Shown: piece by piece, positions 51,410 through 60,741 of the stretch | How the letters are laid out: each line of letters opens with the position of its first letter | Numbering within the stretch: the stretch's first letter is position 1 | Assembly: GCA_016719885.1 (NCBI GenBank) | Contig: JADJYF010000010.1 | Location: 1-64,000 of the forward strand | DNA from: Pseudomonadota bacterium | GTDB taxonomy: Bacteria; Pseudomonadota; Gammaproteobacteria; Ga0077536 | Direction of reading: 5' to 3' | Length of the DNA: 64,000 nucleotides | The notes under the pieces: generated by a model | What the model saw: only the letters and a program-made list of their open reading frames with translations | Told to the model about the DNA's origin: nothing | The model's database searches: none | Program-made: the position numbers and the translations under genes

Positions 51410-52963
51410 TCAGGCCGCGTCGCGGCCGGCGCGTACGAAATCGTCGGGAAAATGTTCCAGCGCCGACAACACCGGGAACGGCGCCATGCCGCCCAGTGCG
51501 CACAGCGAGGCGCTGATCATGGTGTCGCACAGTTCACGCAGCGTGGCGAGATTACGCGCCACCTCGCGGCCGGCCATGATGTGCTCGATGAGTTCGCGGC
51601 CGCGCACCGAGCCGATACGACAGGGCGTGCACTTGCCGCAGGATTCCACCGCGCAGAATTCCATCGCGAAGCGCGCCATCACCGCCATGTCGACACTGTC
51701 GTCGAACACCACCACGCCGCCATGGCCGAGCATGGCCTTGCGCGCGGTGAAGGATTCGTAATCGAGCGGCGTGTCGAAATGCGCGGGCGGCAGGTAAGCG
51801 CCCAGCGGCCCGCCGACCTGCGCGGTGCGCACCGCCCGTCCGCTGGCGCTGCCGCCGCCCCAGTCGAAGATGAGTTCGGCCAGCGTCAGGCCGAAGGCTT
51901 TCTCGATGAGACCGCCGTGCTTGACGTTGCCGGCCAGTTGAAACGGCTGTGTGCCGCGCGAACGGCCGCGTCCGTATTCACCGTAGAACTGCGCGCCCTT
52001 GGCGAGGATGACCGGCACGGTAGCGAGCGTCAGCACGTTGTTGACCACGGTCGGTTGACCGAACAGCCCCTTGTGCGCCGGCAGCGGCGGCTTGAAGCGA
52101 ATTTGGCCGCGCTTGCCTTCGATGCTTTCCAGCAGCGAGGTTTCTTCGCCACAGATATAGGCGCCGGCGCCGCGTCGCACTTCGAGCGTGAAGGCGCGGC
52201 CGCTGCCGAGGATGTCGGCGCCGAGGTATCCGCCCGCCGTGGCGACCTCGATGGCGGTGCGCATGGCACGCTCGGCGTGCGGATATTCACTGCGAATGTA
52301 GACGTAGCCGTGGCTGGCGCCAACGGCGAGAGCGGCGATGCTCATGCCTTCGATGAGCATGAGCGGATCACCTTCCATGAGCATGCGATCGGCGAAGGTA
52401 CCGGAGTCGCCTTCGTCGGCATTGCACACGATGTACTTGTGCGTGCCCGCCGCCTCGGCGACGGTCTTCCACTTGATGCCGGCCGGGAAGGCCGCGCCGC
52501 CGCGCCCGCGCAGGCCGCTGTCGGTGACGGCCTTGATGATGTCGGTCGGCGCCATGGCCAGCGCCGCGCGCAGGCCGGCGAAACCATCGTGGGCGAGATA
52601 GTCGTCCAGCGACAGCGGATCGGTCACGCCAACCCGCTGGAATGTCAGACGCTCCTGGTTGCGCAACCAGTCCAGGGCGTCGGTTGCTCCGAGCGCCAGG
52701 GGATGCTTGGCGGCATTGTGGAAATTCGCCTCGAAGAGACTCGCGACGTCGCGCGCCCTGACCGGGCCATAGGCATGACGGCGCCCCGCGACCTCGACTT
52801 CCACCAGGGGTTCGAGCCAGTACATGCCGCGCGAGCCGTTACGCACGAGCTTGATGGCGACGCCGCGCGCCTGCGCCTCGCGGATGATGGCCTTGGCCAC
52901 CGCCTCGGCGCCAACCGCCAACGCCCCGGCATCGCCGGGCACATAGACCGTGATGACACTCAT
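51410..52963 (-). CDS. fdsB: Formate dehydrogenase beta subunit (NuoF-like, FMN/NAD)
   Basis: This 517-residue protein has an N-terminal ferredoxin/NuoE-like region (about 1-95), the FMN/NAD fold with GLRGRGGAAFPAGIKWK and NADEGDSGTFADR, and the [4Fe-4S] motif ESCGKCTPCRIGS. It is the diaphorase part that reduces NAD+. Start overlaps the fdsG stop by 4 bp (ATGA). Confidence 0.94.
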   Translation of the reverse strand: MSVITVYVPGDAGALAVGAEAVAKAIIREAQARGVAIKLVRNGSRGMYWLEPLVEVEVAGRRHAYGPVRARDVASLFEANFHNAAKHPLALGATDALDWLRNQERLTFQRVGVTDPLSLDDYLAHDGFAGLRAALAMAPTDIIKAVTDSGLRGRGGAAFPAGIKWKTVAEAAGTHKYIVCNADEGDSGTFADRMLMEGDPLMLIEGMSIAALAVGASHGYVYIRSEYPHAERAMRTAIEVATAGGYLGADILGSGRAFTLEVRRGAGAYICGEETSLLESIEGKRGQIRFKPPLPAHKGLFGQPTVVNNVLTLATVPVILAKGAQFYGEYGRGRSRGTQPFQLAGNVKHGGLIEKAFGLTLAELIFDWGGGSASGRAVRTAQVGGPLGAYLPPAHFDTPLDYESFTARKAMLGHGGVVVFDDSVDMAVMARFAMEFCAVESCGKCTPCRIGSVRGRELIEHIMAGREVARNLATLRELCDTMISASLCALGGMAPFPVLSALEHFPDDFVRAGRDAA

Positions 52964-53442
52964 GGCTCGACCTCCGCCACGCCGCGCGCCAGGGCTTCCA
53001 GTGTTTCGAGATCGAGCCGGCCGTGAAGTTCGCCGTCGAGCATGGCATTGGGCGCGCAGGCGCAGGCGCCGAAGCAGTAGGCGGCCTCGAGGGCGATGCC
53101 GTCGCCGCTCACATTCTCATCGGGGCCGAGGCCGAGGCGCTGGCGCAAGGCCGCTTCCAGCGCCGCGCCGCCCATGGACTGGCAGGCTTCGGCGCGACAC
53201 AGGCGCAGCACGCGGCGTGCCGGCGGCGCATGCTTGAAGTCGTGATAGAAACTGATGACCCCGTGCACGTCGGCACGGGACAGGTTGAGATGGGCGGCGA
53301 TGCTGTCGAGGGCGTCGTCGGGGATGTAGCCCAGCGCATCCTGGATGGCGTGCAATACCGGCAGCAGGGCGCCTGGCGCGGCACCGTGTTCGGCGAGCGC
53401 GCGGGTCGTGGCTTGCTGCCGTTCCGAGTGAGAAACGGTCAT
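52960..53442 (-). CDS. fdsG: Formate dehydrogenase gamma subunit (NuoE-like, [2Fe-2S])
   Basis: Start set at the ATG at 53442 behind GGAG, giving 160 residues. The NuoE fold has its four [2Fe-2S] Cys in CRAEAC and CFGACAC. First gene of fdsGBA-fdhD-fdsD. The promoter should lie in 53443-53640; I see no clear ModE site there, and no FdsR-type regulator is nearby. Confidence 0.93.
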   Translation of the reverse strand: MTVSHSERQQATTRALAEHGAAPGALLPVLHAIQDALGYIPDDALDSIAAHLNLSRADVHGVISFYHDFKHAPPARRVLRLCRAEACQSMGGAALEAALRQRLGLGPDENVSGDGIALEAAYCFGACACAPNAMLDGELHGRLDLETLEALARGVAEVEP

Positions 53443-53642
53443 GCTTACTCCAACGAACCCCATCGACGCCCGCGCCGTCCGACGGATTCAGTTCATGTCG
53501 GTGAACGTCGAGCAGGCGTGACGGCCATGACCCATGTCATGACGTGCCGCAGACCGCCCCTCGATCCTACAAATGATGATAGCACCAAGTACGCGGCGCT
53601 GAAGCTGACAAGCGGCGGTGCGACGGTTGCCCGGCTCTGTGG

Positions 53643-53716
53643 GTCAGACTTCAGTCTGACACCGTGCCGTCACCATACGCAGAGGTACGCCAGTGGCTGT
53701 CCGACGGAAGTCGGAC
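53643..53716. repeat. Two REP-like hairpins
   Basis: GTCAGAC-TTCA-GTCTGAC (53643-53660) and GTCCGAC-GGAA-GTCGGAC (53699-53716) each have a perfect 7-bp stem. They fill part of the 304-bp gap between the thiolase stop and fdsG; no gene is visible in that gap. Confidence 0.75.
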
Positions 53717-53746
53717 CCACGATGAAGGGCAATTCCCGATGGGCCC

Positions 53747-54943
53747 TCACACCCGCTCGAACACCGCCGCCAGCCCTTGGCCGCCGCCGACGCACATGGT
53801 CTCCAGACCATAGCGGCCGTTGCGGCGTTTGAGTTCATGCAGGAGCGTGGTGAGGATGCGCACGCCGGTGGCGCCGATCGGATGGCCGAGCGAAATGCCC
53901 GAGCCATTGACGTTCAGGCGGCTCGGGTCGTGCCAGTCCCAGCCCTTCAACACCGCCAGCGCCTGCATGGCAAAGGCTTCGTTGAGTTCGACCAGGTCGA
54001 GCTTGTCGAATGTGAGGCCATTGCGCGCAAACAGCTTGTTGACCGCCGGCACCGGGCCGATGCCCATGCAGGCCGGCTCGCAGCCGCTCGAGGCCCAGCT
54101 GTGCAGCCAGGCCATCGGCTCCAAGCCGAGTTCGGCGAGCTTGTCTTCCGCCACCACCAGGCAGGCGGCGGCGGCATCGTTCTGCTGGCTGGAATTGCCG
54201 GCGGTGACGGTGCCGTCCTTCAGCACCGGGCGCAGCTTGGCGAGGCTCTCCATGCTGGTCTCGGCGCGGATGCCTTCGTCCTTCTGGAACACCAGCGGCG
54301 CGCCCTTGGCCTGCGGCACTTCGAGGGCGATGACTTCCGCGGCGAAGCGTCCCTCGGCCCACGCCGCGGCGGCCTTGCGATGGCTGTCGACGGCGAAGGC
54401 GTCGGCCTGTTCACGCGTGATGCCGTACTGGCGGCCGACGTTTTCCGCGGTCTCGGGCATGCCCGAGATGTAACCGAAACGCGCCTCGGGCTGCGAGCGT
54501 TCGCGGCCGCGCTGCAGGCGGTCGTGCATGGTCACCGAGCCGGCGCGCGAGCCCCAGCGCAGGTCGGTGGTGTAGTACTCGATGTTGCTCATGCTCTCGA
54601 CGCCGGCCGCCACCACCACGTCGGCGGCGCCGGTGGCGACGATCATGGCGGCGTCGATCACCGCCTGCAGGCCCGAGCCGCAGCGCCGGTCGACGGTATA
54701 GCCGGGCACTTCGATGGGCAGACCGGCGGCCAGCGCCGCGTAGCGCGCGATGCACGGCGCCTCGCTCGAGGCATAGGACTGCGCGATCACGACTTCGTCG
54801 ATGCGCGCGGGCTCGATGCCGCTGCGCTCGACCACGGCTTTCAACACCGCGCTGGCCAGCAGGTCGGCGGTGAGCGGTCGTAAGGATCCGCCAAAACCGC
54901 CGACGCCGGTACGCAAGGGACTCACTATCGCTGCACGGCGCAT
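53747..54943 (-). CDS. Thiolase (acetyl-CoA acetyltransferase type)
   Basis: This 398-residue protein has catalytic Cys in DRRCGSGLQA (about 88), the NEAFAMQ block, His in GHPIGATG and the second Cys in MCVGGGQGLA. All thiolase signatures are present and the length is typical. It lies 65 bp behind the cupin gene on the same strand. It may take part in beta-oxidation or ring-cleavage product thiolysis. Confidence 0.92.
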   Translation of the reverse strand: MRRAAIVSPLRTGVGGFGGSLRPLTADLLASAVLKAVVERSGIEPARIDEVVIAQSYASSEAPCIARYAALAAGLPIEVPGYTVDRRCGSGLQAVIDAAMIVATGAADVVVAAGVESMSNIEYYTTDLRWGSRAGSVTMHDRLQRGRERSQPEARFGYISGMPETAENVGRQYGITREQADAFAVDSHRKAAAAWAEGRFAAEVIALEVPQAKGAPLVFQKDEGIRAETSMESLAKLRPVLKDGTVTAGNSSQQNDAAAACLVVAEDKLAELGLEPMAWLHSWASSGCEPACMGIGPVPAVNKLFARNGLTFDKLDLVELNEAFAMQALAVLKGWDWHDPSRLNVNGSGISLGHPIGATGVRILTTLLHELKRRNGRYGLETMCVGGGQGLAAVFERV

Positions 54944-55008
54944 GGCACGGCCTCTTTTCTATGATTCGGGAATGTTCGCATGAAGCACGCGCGTCGAGAC
55001 CCGCGCCG

Positions 55009-55368
55009 CTACAGGCGCTCGTCGTCTTCCGCGCGCCACGGTGGGCTGACGACCGCCACGAAACGCAGGCGTTCGTCACCGATGTTGTCTATCCACTGCT
55101 CGGCCTCGGCCGGGATCACGCAGGCATCGCCGACGCCGAGTTCGCGCGTGTCGGCATCGATATGCATGCGGCCGCGACCGTTCAGGATGAAATAGATCTC
55201 GGTCTGGCGCAGGCGATGGCGGTAACTGCTCTCGCCCACTTCGACTTCGGCGATGGCGAACGAATAGGGCAAGTCCACCTCGTCCTGGGCGGGATGCAGC
55301 AGCTCGAAGATGCGACAGCCATCGTTGGCCAGCAGCGGCGCGCAATCGGCGAGGCGTTTGCTGAACAT
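55009..55368 (-). CDS. Small cupin-domain protein
   Basis: This 119-residue single cupin contains the two motifs GESSYRHRLRQTEIYFILNG and GDACVIPAEAEQWIDN. The first metal His is in the YRHR segment and the Glu in TEIY; the second-motif His is replaced by Gln (EQWIDN), so metal binding may be altered. It could be a sugar epimerase-like or binding protein. Start 10 nt after the carbamoyltransferase stop suggests it acts with that enzyme. Confidence 0.78.
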   Translation of the reverse strand: MFSKRLADCAPLLANDGCRIFELLHPAQDEVDLPYSFAIAEVEVGESSYRHRLRQTEIYFILNGRGRMHIDADTRELGVGDACVIPAEAEQWIDNIGDERLRFVAVVSPPWRAEDDERL

Positions 55369-55378
55369 CGCGCGCGCC

Positions 55379-57205
55379 TCAGTCGAGCTCGAATTTCGAG
55401 CGCCAGTCCTCATCGTCGACGAGCGGCGTCTGCTGCTCTTTCAGCAGCACGAAGGAACCGATCACCAGCGCATCCATCTCGGTGCGCATGAAGCAGCGCC
55501 AGCTGTCCAGCGGCGAACACACCACCGGTTCGCCGCGCACGTTGAAGCTGGTGTTGACCACCACCGGGCAGCCGGTCAAGGCGTGAAAGCGACTGATCAG
55601 GGCGTGGTAGCGCGGATTGGTGTCGGCATAAACGGTCTGGATACGCGCCGAGTAATCGACGTGGGTCACCGCCGGAATGGTCGAGCGCGGCACGTTGAGA
55701 CGCTCGATGCCGAACAGCGCCGCCTGCTCGGCGCTGGGCGCGATCCGTTGCTCGGCGCGCACGCCGGCCACCAGCAGCATGTAGGGCGAATCGCCGTCGA
55801 GCTCGAACCACTCGGCCACGTGTTCGCGCAGCACCGACGGCGCGAACGGCCGGAAGCTCTCGCGATACTTGATCTTGAGATTCATCACCGACTGCATGCG
55901 CGGCGAACGCGGGTCGCCGAGGATGCTGCGGCCACCGAGTGCGCGCGGCCCGAATTCCATGCGGCCCTGGTGCCAGCCCACGACTTTCTCGTCCGCCAAC
56001 AGGCGCGCGGCACTGTCGATGAAGCTTTGTTCATCCACATGCCGCTGGTAGACCGCGCCCACTTCGTCGAGCGCGCGCGCAATCTCGTCATCGCTGTTGC
56101 ACGGGCCGAGATAGGAACCGCGCATGCGGTCATGCACGCCGTCGGCCACGCGCGGCTGGCCCAGCACCTTGTGATGGATGGTCAGCGCCACGCCCAGCGC
56201 GCCGCCGGCATCGCCCGCCGCCGGCTGGATCCACAGGCGCTTGAACGGGCCTTCGCGCAGCAAACGGCCATTGGCCACGCAGTTGAGCGCCACGCCACCG
56301 GCCAGGCACAGGTTTTCCATGCCGGTCTCGCGCTGCACGTGCCGCGCCATGCGCAGCACCGCTTCCTCGGTGACGACCTGGATCGATGCGGCGATGTCCA
56401 TTTCCCTTTGCGTCAACGGCGCCTCGGCGCCGCGTGGCGGCCCGCCGAACACGTCGTTGAAGGACGGCGAGGTCATGGTCATTCCGTCGAGATAGCCGAA
56501 GTGGCGCATGTCGAGCTTGAGCGAGCCGTCGTCCTTCAACTCGACCAATTCGGAAAGAATGCGGTCGACGTAACGCGGCTCGCCGTAGGGTGCCAGGCCC
56601 ATGAGTTTGTATTCGCCGGAATTGACCTTGAAGCCGGTGTAATAGGTGAAGGCGGAATACAAAAGGCCGAGCGAATGCGGGTAGTGGAGTTCCGCCAGCA
56701 GCTTGAGATCGGCGCCGCGCCCGACGCCGTAGGACGAGGTCGCCCATTCGCCGACGCCATCGACCGTCAACACCGCGGCCTCGGCGAAGGGCGACGGGTA
56801 GAAGGCGCTGGCGGCATGGGATTCATGATGTTCGGCGAACAGGATCTCGCCTTCGAAGTCCGGCAGCTCGCGCGCGATCATGGTGCGCGTGAAGAGTTTT
56901 TCCTTCAGCCACACCGGCATCGCCGCGAGGAAGGATTTCAGGCCGCGCGGCGCTACACCAAGATATTGCTCGAGCAGGCGCTCGAACTTGAGCAGCGGCT
57001 TGTCGTAGAAGCCGACATTGTCGACCGCCGCGAGACCGATGCCGGCCTCGGCCAGCACGTAGTCAATGGCATGGCGCGGAAACTCCGCGTCGTGCTTCTT
57101 GCGCGTGAAGCGCTCTTCCTGGGCGGCCGCGACGATGTCGCCGTCACGCACCAGGCAGGCGGCCGAGTCGTGATAGTAGGCCGAAATGCCGAGTACGGTA
57201 GCCAT
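55379..57205 (-). CDS. O-carbamoyltransferase (NodU/CmcH family)
   Basis: This 608-residue protein has an N-terminal Kae1-like domain (VLGISAYYHDSAACLVRDGD; LFAEHHESHAASAFYPSPF with the metal His; LCLAGGVALNCVANG) and the C-terminal carbamoyltransferase domain (GRMEFGPRALGGRSILGDPR; VVVNTSFNVRGEPVV). It transfers carbamoyl from carbamoyl phosphate to a hydroxyl of a sugar or natural product via carbamoyl-AMP. Its ATG overlaps the sxtJ-like stop (TGATG). The nearby WecB homologue suggests a surface polysaccharide as acceptor (inference). Confidence 0.92.
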   Translation of the reverse strand: MATVLGISAYYHDSAACLVRDGDIVAAAQEERFTRKKHDAEFPRHAIDYVLAEAGIGLAAVDNVGFYDKPLLKFERLLEQYLGVAPRGLKSFLAAMPVWLKEKLFTRTMIARELPDFEGEILFAEHHESHAASAFYPSPFAEAAVLTVDGVGEWATSSYGVGRGADLKLLAELHYPHSLGLLYSAFTYYTGFKVNSGEYKLMGLAPYGEPRYVDRILSELVELKDDGSLKLDMRHFGYLDGMTMTSPSFNDVFGGPPRGAEAPLTQREMDIAASIQVVTEEAVLRMARHVQRETGMENLCLAGGVALNCVANGRLLREGPFKRLWIQPAAGDAGGALGVALTIHHKVLGQPRVADGVHDRMRGSYLGPCNSDDEIARALDEVGAVYQRHVDEQSFIDSAARLLADEKVVGWHQGRMEFGPRALGGRSILGDPRSPRMQSVMNLKIKYRESFRPFAPSVLREHVAEWFELDGDSPYMLLVAGVRAEQRIAPSAEQAALFGIERLNVPRSTIPAVTHVDYSARIQTVYADTNPRYHALISRFHALTGCPVVVNTSFNVRGEPVVCSPLDSWRCFMRTEMDALVIGSFVLLKEQQTPLVDDEDWRSKFELD

Positions 57206-57600
57206 CAGAATTGGTGTCGGTAACTGTCCGCCGAACGCTCCTGCGACTCGCGCCGCACCCAGTGGGAGTCCGTCGCCTCGCCCATGCGGCGCGACAGGGG
57301 ATCACTGCCCAGCCGGCGCAGCCAGCCGATCGGGGTGAAGACGAGGTAATAGAGTAGCGCCAGGATGAGGGTGGTGTTGATGCGGCCAAGCACGTGGGCC
57401 ATCGCCATCCATGCCTTCTCCACCGGCGCCAGCCATTGCGGCGCCAAGGCGCCGCCCAGCATCAGCGGCGCGCCGATGGCGGCCAGCAGCATCGGCGCCA
57501 GCGTATGGCCACGCCACCATGACCAGGTGGCGAGCAGCATGAAGACCCCGCCGACCACCAGGCCGAATTTGCGCAGATGCGCGCGCGTGTCCGCACTCAT
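57205..57600 (-). CDS. SxtJ-family small membrane protein
   Basis: This 131-residue protein has three to four hydrophobic spans (KFGLVVGGVFMLLATWSWW; LAPMLLAAIGAPLMLGGAL; LILALLYYLVFTPIGWLRR) and the conserved basic end. It matches the SxtJ family first named in saxitoxin clusters and often found beside carbamoyltransferases. No enzyme motif is visible. It is coupled to the carbamoyltransferase gene and may anchor it to the membrane (inference). Confidence 0.82.
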   Translation of the reverse strand: MSADTRAHLRKFGLVVGGVFMLLATWSWWRGHTLAPMLLAAIGAPLMLGGALAPQWLAPVEKAWMAMAHVLGRINTTLILALLYYLVFTPIGWLRRLGSDPLSRRMGEATDSHWVRRESQERSADSYRHQF

Positions 57601-57601
57601 G

Positions 57602-57763
57602 TCAGAACAGGGTGTAGATGAAGGGCGCGACCACCGACCCCTGGCTCAGCACCAACAGGCCACCGAAAAGAATCATGACGACGATGATCGGGCCCAGCCA
57701 CCATTTCTTGCGCGCGCGCAGAAAAGCCCAAATCTCGCCCAGGGTCGATACCTTCTTCGCCAT
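57602..57763 (-). CDS. DUF5989-type mini membrane protein
   Basis: This 53-residue protein starts at an ATG with GGAAG upstream. A soluble LGEIWAFLRARKKWWLGP start is followed by one span (IIVVMILFGGLLVLSQGSVV) and a short tail. It matches the family that accompanies SxtJ and carbamoyltransferases. One base separates it from the SxtJ-like gene. Confidence 0.8.
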   Translation of the reverse strand: MAKKVSTLGEIWAFLRARKKWWLGPIIVVMILFGGLLVLSQGSVVAPFIYTLF

Positions 57764-57899
57764 CGCGACGACTTCCTCGATGCTTGCGTCCACGGATCCG
57801 TCACGCCGACAGCGCGACACTCGCCGCTAGGGTGCCATGAAAAGCAGAATTTTTCCGCCCCGTGGCAATCCTCGAAGCGCACTGCGCGGGGCGCAACGT

Positions 57900-58952
57900 T
57901 CAGCCATCGAGGAAGCGTCGCAGCAAGGCCACCATGCGCATGCCGGCATCGCCGTCGCCGTACTCGGCGATGTCGACACGCGGCGTCACGTAGTGCGGCT
58001 GGGTCCACAGCCGGTTCCAGCCGGCCACCAGGGTCTCGGTCCATTCGGTGTCGTCACGCAGGGTGACGCAGGGCACGCGGTGGAAATAGGCTTCCTTCTG
58101 CACGCCGCCGGAGTCGGTCAGCACCAGCGCGGCGCCGCCCAGCAGCGCGTGCATGTCGAAATAGCCCAGCGGCTCGACCAGGTTCAGTCCCTCGGTGCCG
58201 ATGGCGAAGCGCGCCAGCACCTGGCGCGTGCGCGGATGCAGCGGCAGCACCACCGGGCGCCCGCCCGCCGTCTCGCGCACGTGGGCCAGCAAGGCGCGCA
58301 GGCGCGCTTCGCTGTCGGTGTTCTCGCTGCGATGAAGCGTGCACAGCACGTAGTCGCCCGGCGTGAGCGCAAGGCGCGTGAGGATGTCCGATTGCCGTTG
58401 CGCGGCGCGGCGCGCGTGGAGCGTCGCGTCGTACATGATGTCGCCGGTGTGATGCACACCGGCGGTGATGCCTTCGTTGGCGAGATGCGAGACCGCATCG
58501 AAGGTCGGACAGAACAGCAGCGCGCTCACGTGATCGGTCAACACGCGATTGATCTCTTCCGGCATGCGCCGATTGAACGAACGCAAGCCGGCCTCGACGT
58601 GCGCCACCGGGATGTGCAGCTTGGCGGCCGCCAAGGCGCCGGCGAGCGTGGAATTGGTATCACCGTAAACCAGCACCAGCGCCGGCTGGGTGTCCTGCAA
58701 CACCTGCTCTATCGCCTCCAGCATGCGCCCGGTCATCTGGCCGTGAGGGCCGCCGTGGATGTCGAGATGGAAGCGCGGCGCGGGGATGTCCAATTCGCGG
58801 AAGAACACCTCCGACATGTTGTCGTCGAAGTGCTGGCCGGTGTGGACCAGCCATTCTTCGAAGCCGGGTTCGCCGCGCAGCGCGCGGCTCAGGGCCGCGG
58901 CCTTGATGAATTGCGGGCGGGCGCCGACGATGGTGACGATGCGATGACTCAT
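57900..58952 (-). CDS. wecB: UDP-N-acetylglucosamine 2-epimerase (non-hydrolysing)
   Basis: This 350-residue GT-B-fold enzyme carries GARPQFIKAAAL, VYGDTNSTLAGAL, HVEAGLRSFNRRMPEE and TDSGGVQKEA, the WecB signature blocks. It makes UDP-ManNAc for surface polysaccharide. 136 bp of spacer separate it from DUF5989, so it may be in the same transcript as the carbamoyltransferase cassette. Confidence 0.93.
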   Translation of the reverse strand: MSHRIVTIVGARPQFIKAAALSRALRGEPGFEEWLVHTGQHFDDNMSEVFFRELDIPAPRFHLDIHGGPHGQMTGRMLEAIEQVLQDTQPALVLVYGDTNSTLAGALAAAKLHIPVAHVEAGLRSFNRRMPEEINRVLTDHVSALLFCPTFDAVSHLANEGITAGVHHTGDIMYDATLHARRAAQRQSDILTRLALTPGDYVLCTLHRSENTDSEARLRALLAHVRETAGGRPVVLPLHPRTRQVLARFAIGTEGLNLVEPLGYFDMHALLGGAALVLTDSGGVQKEAYFHRVPCVTLRDDTEWTETLVAGWNRLWTQPHYVTPRVDIAEYGDGDAGMRMVALLRRFLDG

Positions 58953-58999
58953 GCTGTTCCCGTGAGGTGCTGCCGCGCGGCGCGGCACAGTTGCGGCGC

Positions 59000-59992
59000 T
59001 CAGAGGGCGAGGAAGGATACCGCAGCCCGCAAGCTGCTGTCGGCCGCCGCGGCGCGGTCGAGAAATCCCGCCAGGTCCGTTTCGGCGATGGCGTAGGGAT
59101 AATCGCTGCCGGCGAACACCCGCCCCGGCGCGAATTCGTTCATGAGATAGGCGAGGTAATCGGCGTCGTAGACCAGGCTGTCGTAGTAGCAGCGCGCGGC
59201 GTAGTGGTGGGGCGGATGGGGCAACAGGCCGTTGAAACCGTCGCTCGTCAACCAGCCCTGCTTGAGCCTGTGGGTGAGCGGGATGACGGCGCCGCCGCCG
59301 TGACTGAAGCCGATGCGCAGCCGCGCATGGCGCTCCAGCACGCCGGCACGAATGAGATGCATGGCCGCCAGGCCGGTATCGAGCGGAAACGCGGCGAATG
59401 GCACGAGATCGGGGAAGTCCTTGAGGCGCTCGGCGCCGACCGGATGCAGTGCATGCACGAACACCGCCATGCCGAGACGCTCGCACTCGGCATGGAAGGC
59501 TTCGAAGCGCGCATCGCCCGGCATCACGCCATTGATGTTGCTGCCGACCTGCACACCCTTGAAGCCGTCCGCCTTGAGCCTCTCGAGTTCCGCGCACGCG
59601 AGTTCCACGTCCTGCAAGGGCACCATGCCGAGCGCGTGAAACCGCCGCGGCGCGCGCGCCACCATTTCACCAAGCTGGTGATTGACGTAGCGCGCGAGTT
59701 GCAGGCCATCGCCGGGCGAGAACCAGTAGGACAAGAGTTCCGGCATCGGCGACAGCGCTTGCACGGCGACGCCATCGCGATCCATGTCCTCGATGCGCCG
59801 CGCGACGTCCCAGGAGCGCGCATCGAGTTCACGAAACGCCTTGCCGGCGAATTCGATCACGGCGCGCTCGGCGCCCTGCATGCACATGCACGGCCAGCGC
59901 GGATTGCTGTCCGGCGAGGGATTGGCGGGAAAGTTCGCCGGCACCACGTGCGTGTGCACGTCGATGACGGTGGCGGCGGCCAGCTCAGCCAT
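59000..59992 (-). CDS. Amidohydrolase-2 family metal hydrolase/decarboxylase
   Basis: This 330-residue TIM-barrel protein is in the ACMSD/gamma-resorcylate-decarboxylase-like group. Metal ligands are seen as HTH in IDVHTHVVP, His in GFSHGGG and Asp in FAGSDYPYA. Its ATG overlaps the SDR stop (TGATG). In the ring-hydroxylating operon it may hydrolyse or decarboxylate a ring-cleavage product. Confidence 0.88.
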   Translation of the reverse strand: MAELAAATVIDVHTHVVPANFPANPSPDSNPRWPCMCMQGAERAVIEFAGKAFRELDARSWDVARRIEDMDRDGVAVQALSPMPELLSYWFSPGDGLQLARYVNHQLGEMVARAPRRFHALGMVPLQDVELACAELERLKADGFKGVQVGSNINGVMPGDARFEAFHAECERLGMAVFVHALHPVGAERLKDFPDLVPFAAFPLDTGLAAMHLIRAGVLERHARLRIGFSHGGGAVIPLTHRLKQGWLTSDGFNGLLPHPPHHYAARCYYDSLVYDADYLAYLMNEFAPGRVFAGSDYPYAIAETDLAGFLDRAAAADSSLRAAVSFLAL

Positions 59993-60735
59993 CACAGCAT
60001 GGTGCTGCCGCCGTTGACGCTCAGCACCTGGCCGGTGACATAGCTCGCTTCGTCGCTCGCGAGGTAGGCGACCATCGACGCCACTTCTTCCATGCGCCCC
60101 GGCCGGCCCATGGGGATCACGGCGTTGAACTGCATGACCCAGGGATCGTTCCTGGCCATCAGTTCTTCCACCATCGGCGTCGCCACCATGCACGGCGCGA
60201 CGGTATTGACGGTGATGTTGCGCGTCGCGAATTCGCGCGCAAGCCCGGTGGTGAGCCCATGCATGCCGCCCTTGGCGGCATTGTAGGCGGCGTGTTCGGG
60301 CAGGCCGTTGCGCACCGAGTCGGCGCCGATGTTGATGATGCGGCCGCCGCCCTGGGCGAGCATCAGCGGCAGCACGGCGTGACAACACCACAGCACCGTC
60401 CACAGGTTGCGGTCTATGGTTTGCTTCAAGGTCTCGGCGGTGTGCTCGAGGAACGGCCGGATCACACCGCCGCCGGCGTTGTTGACCAGGATGTCGATGC
60501 GTCCAAACAGCGCGTGGGTGAGCGCCATCATGTCACGCACGGTGTGCTCGTCACTGAGATCGCCGACGAAGCCGGTGGCGTCGTGCGGCAGGCGCGCGGC
60601 CGCCTGTTCGGCGCGCGCGTCGATGTCGGCCACGCACACGCGCGCGCCATCGGCCGCCAGTCTTTCGGCGATCGCGTAGCCGATGCCGCCCGCGGCGCCG
60701 GTCACGATGGCGGTCTTGCCGGTGAGATTGTGCAT
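59992..60735 (-). CDS. SDR, probably aromatic cis-dihydrodiol dehydrogenase
   Basis: This 247-residue SDR has TGAAGGIG, NNAG, Ser in IGADS, YNAAK and YVTGQVLSVNGGS. VADIDAR after beta-2 suggests NAD. Position directly after the dioxygenase genes points to oxidation of their cis-diol product. It is 6 bp downstream of the VOC dioxygenase gene. Confidence 0.87.
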   Translation of the reverse strand: MHNLTGKTAIVTGAAGGIGYAIAERLAADGARVCVADIDARAEQAAARLPHDATGFVGDLSDEHTVRDMMALTHALFGRIDILVNNAGGGVIRPFLEHTAETLKQTIDRNLWTVLWCCHAVLPLMLAQGGGRIINIGADSVRNGLPEHAAYNAAKGGMHGLTTGLAREFATRNITVNTVAPCMVATPMVEELMARNDPWVMQFNAVIPMGRPGRMEEVASMVAYLASDEASYVTGQVLSVNGGSTML

Positions 60736-60741
60736 GGTCCC

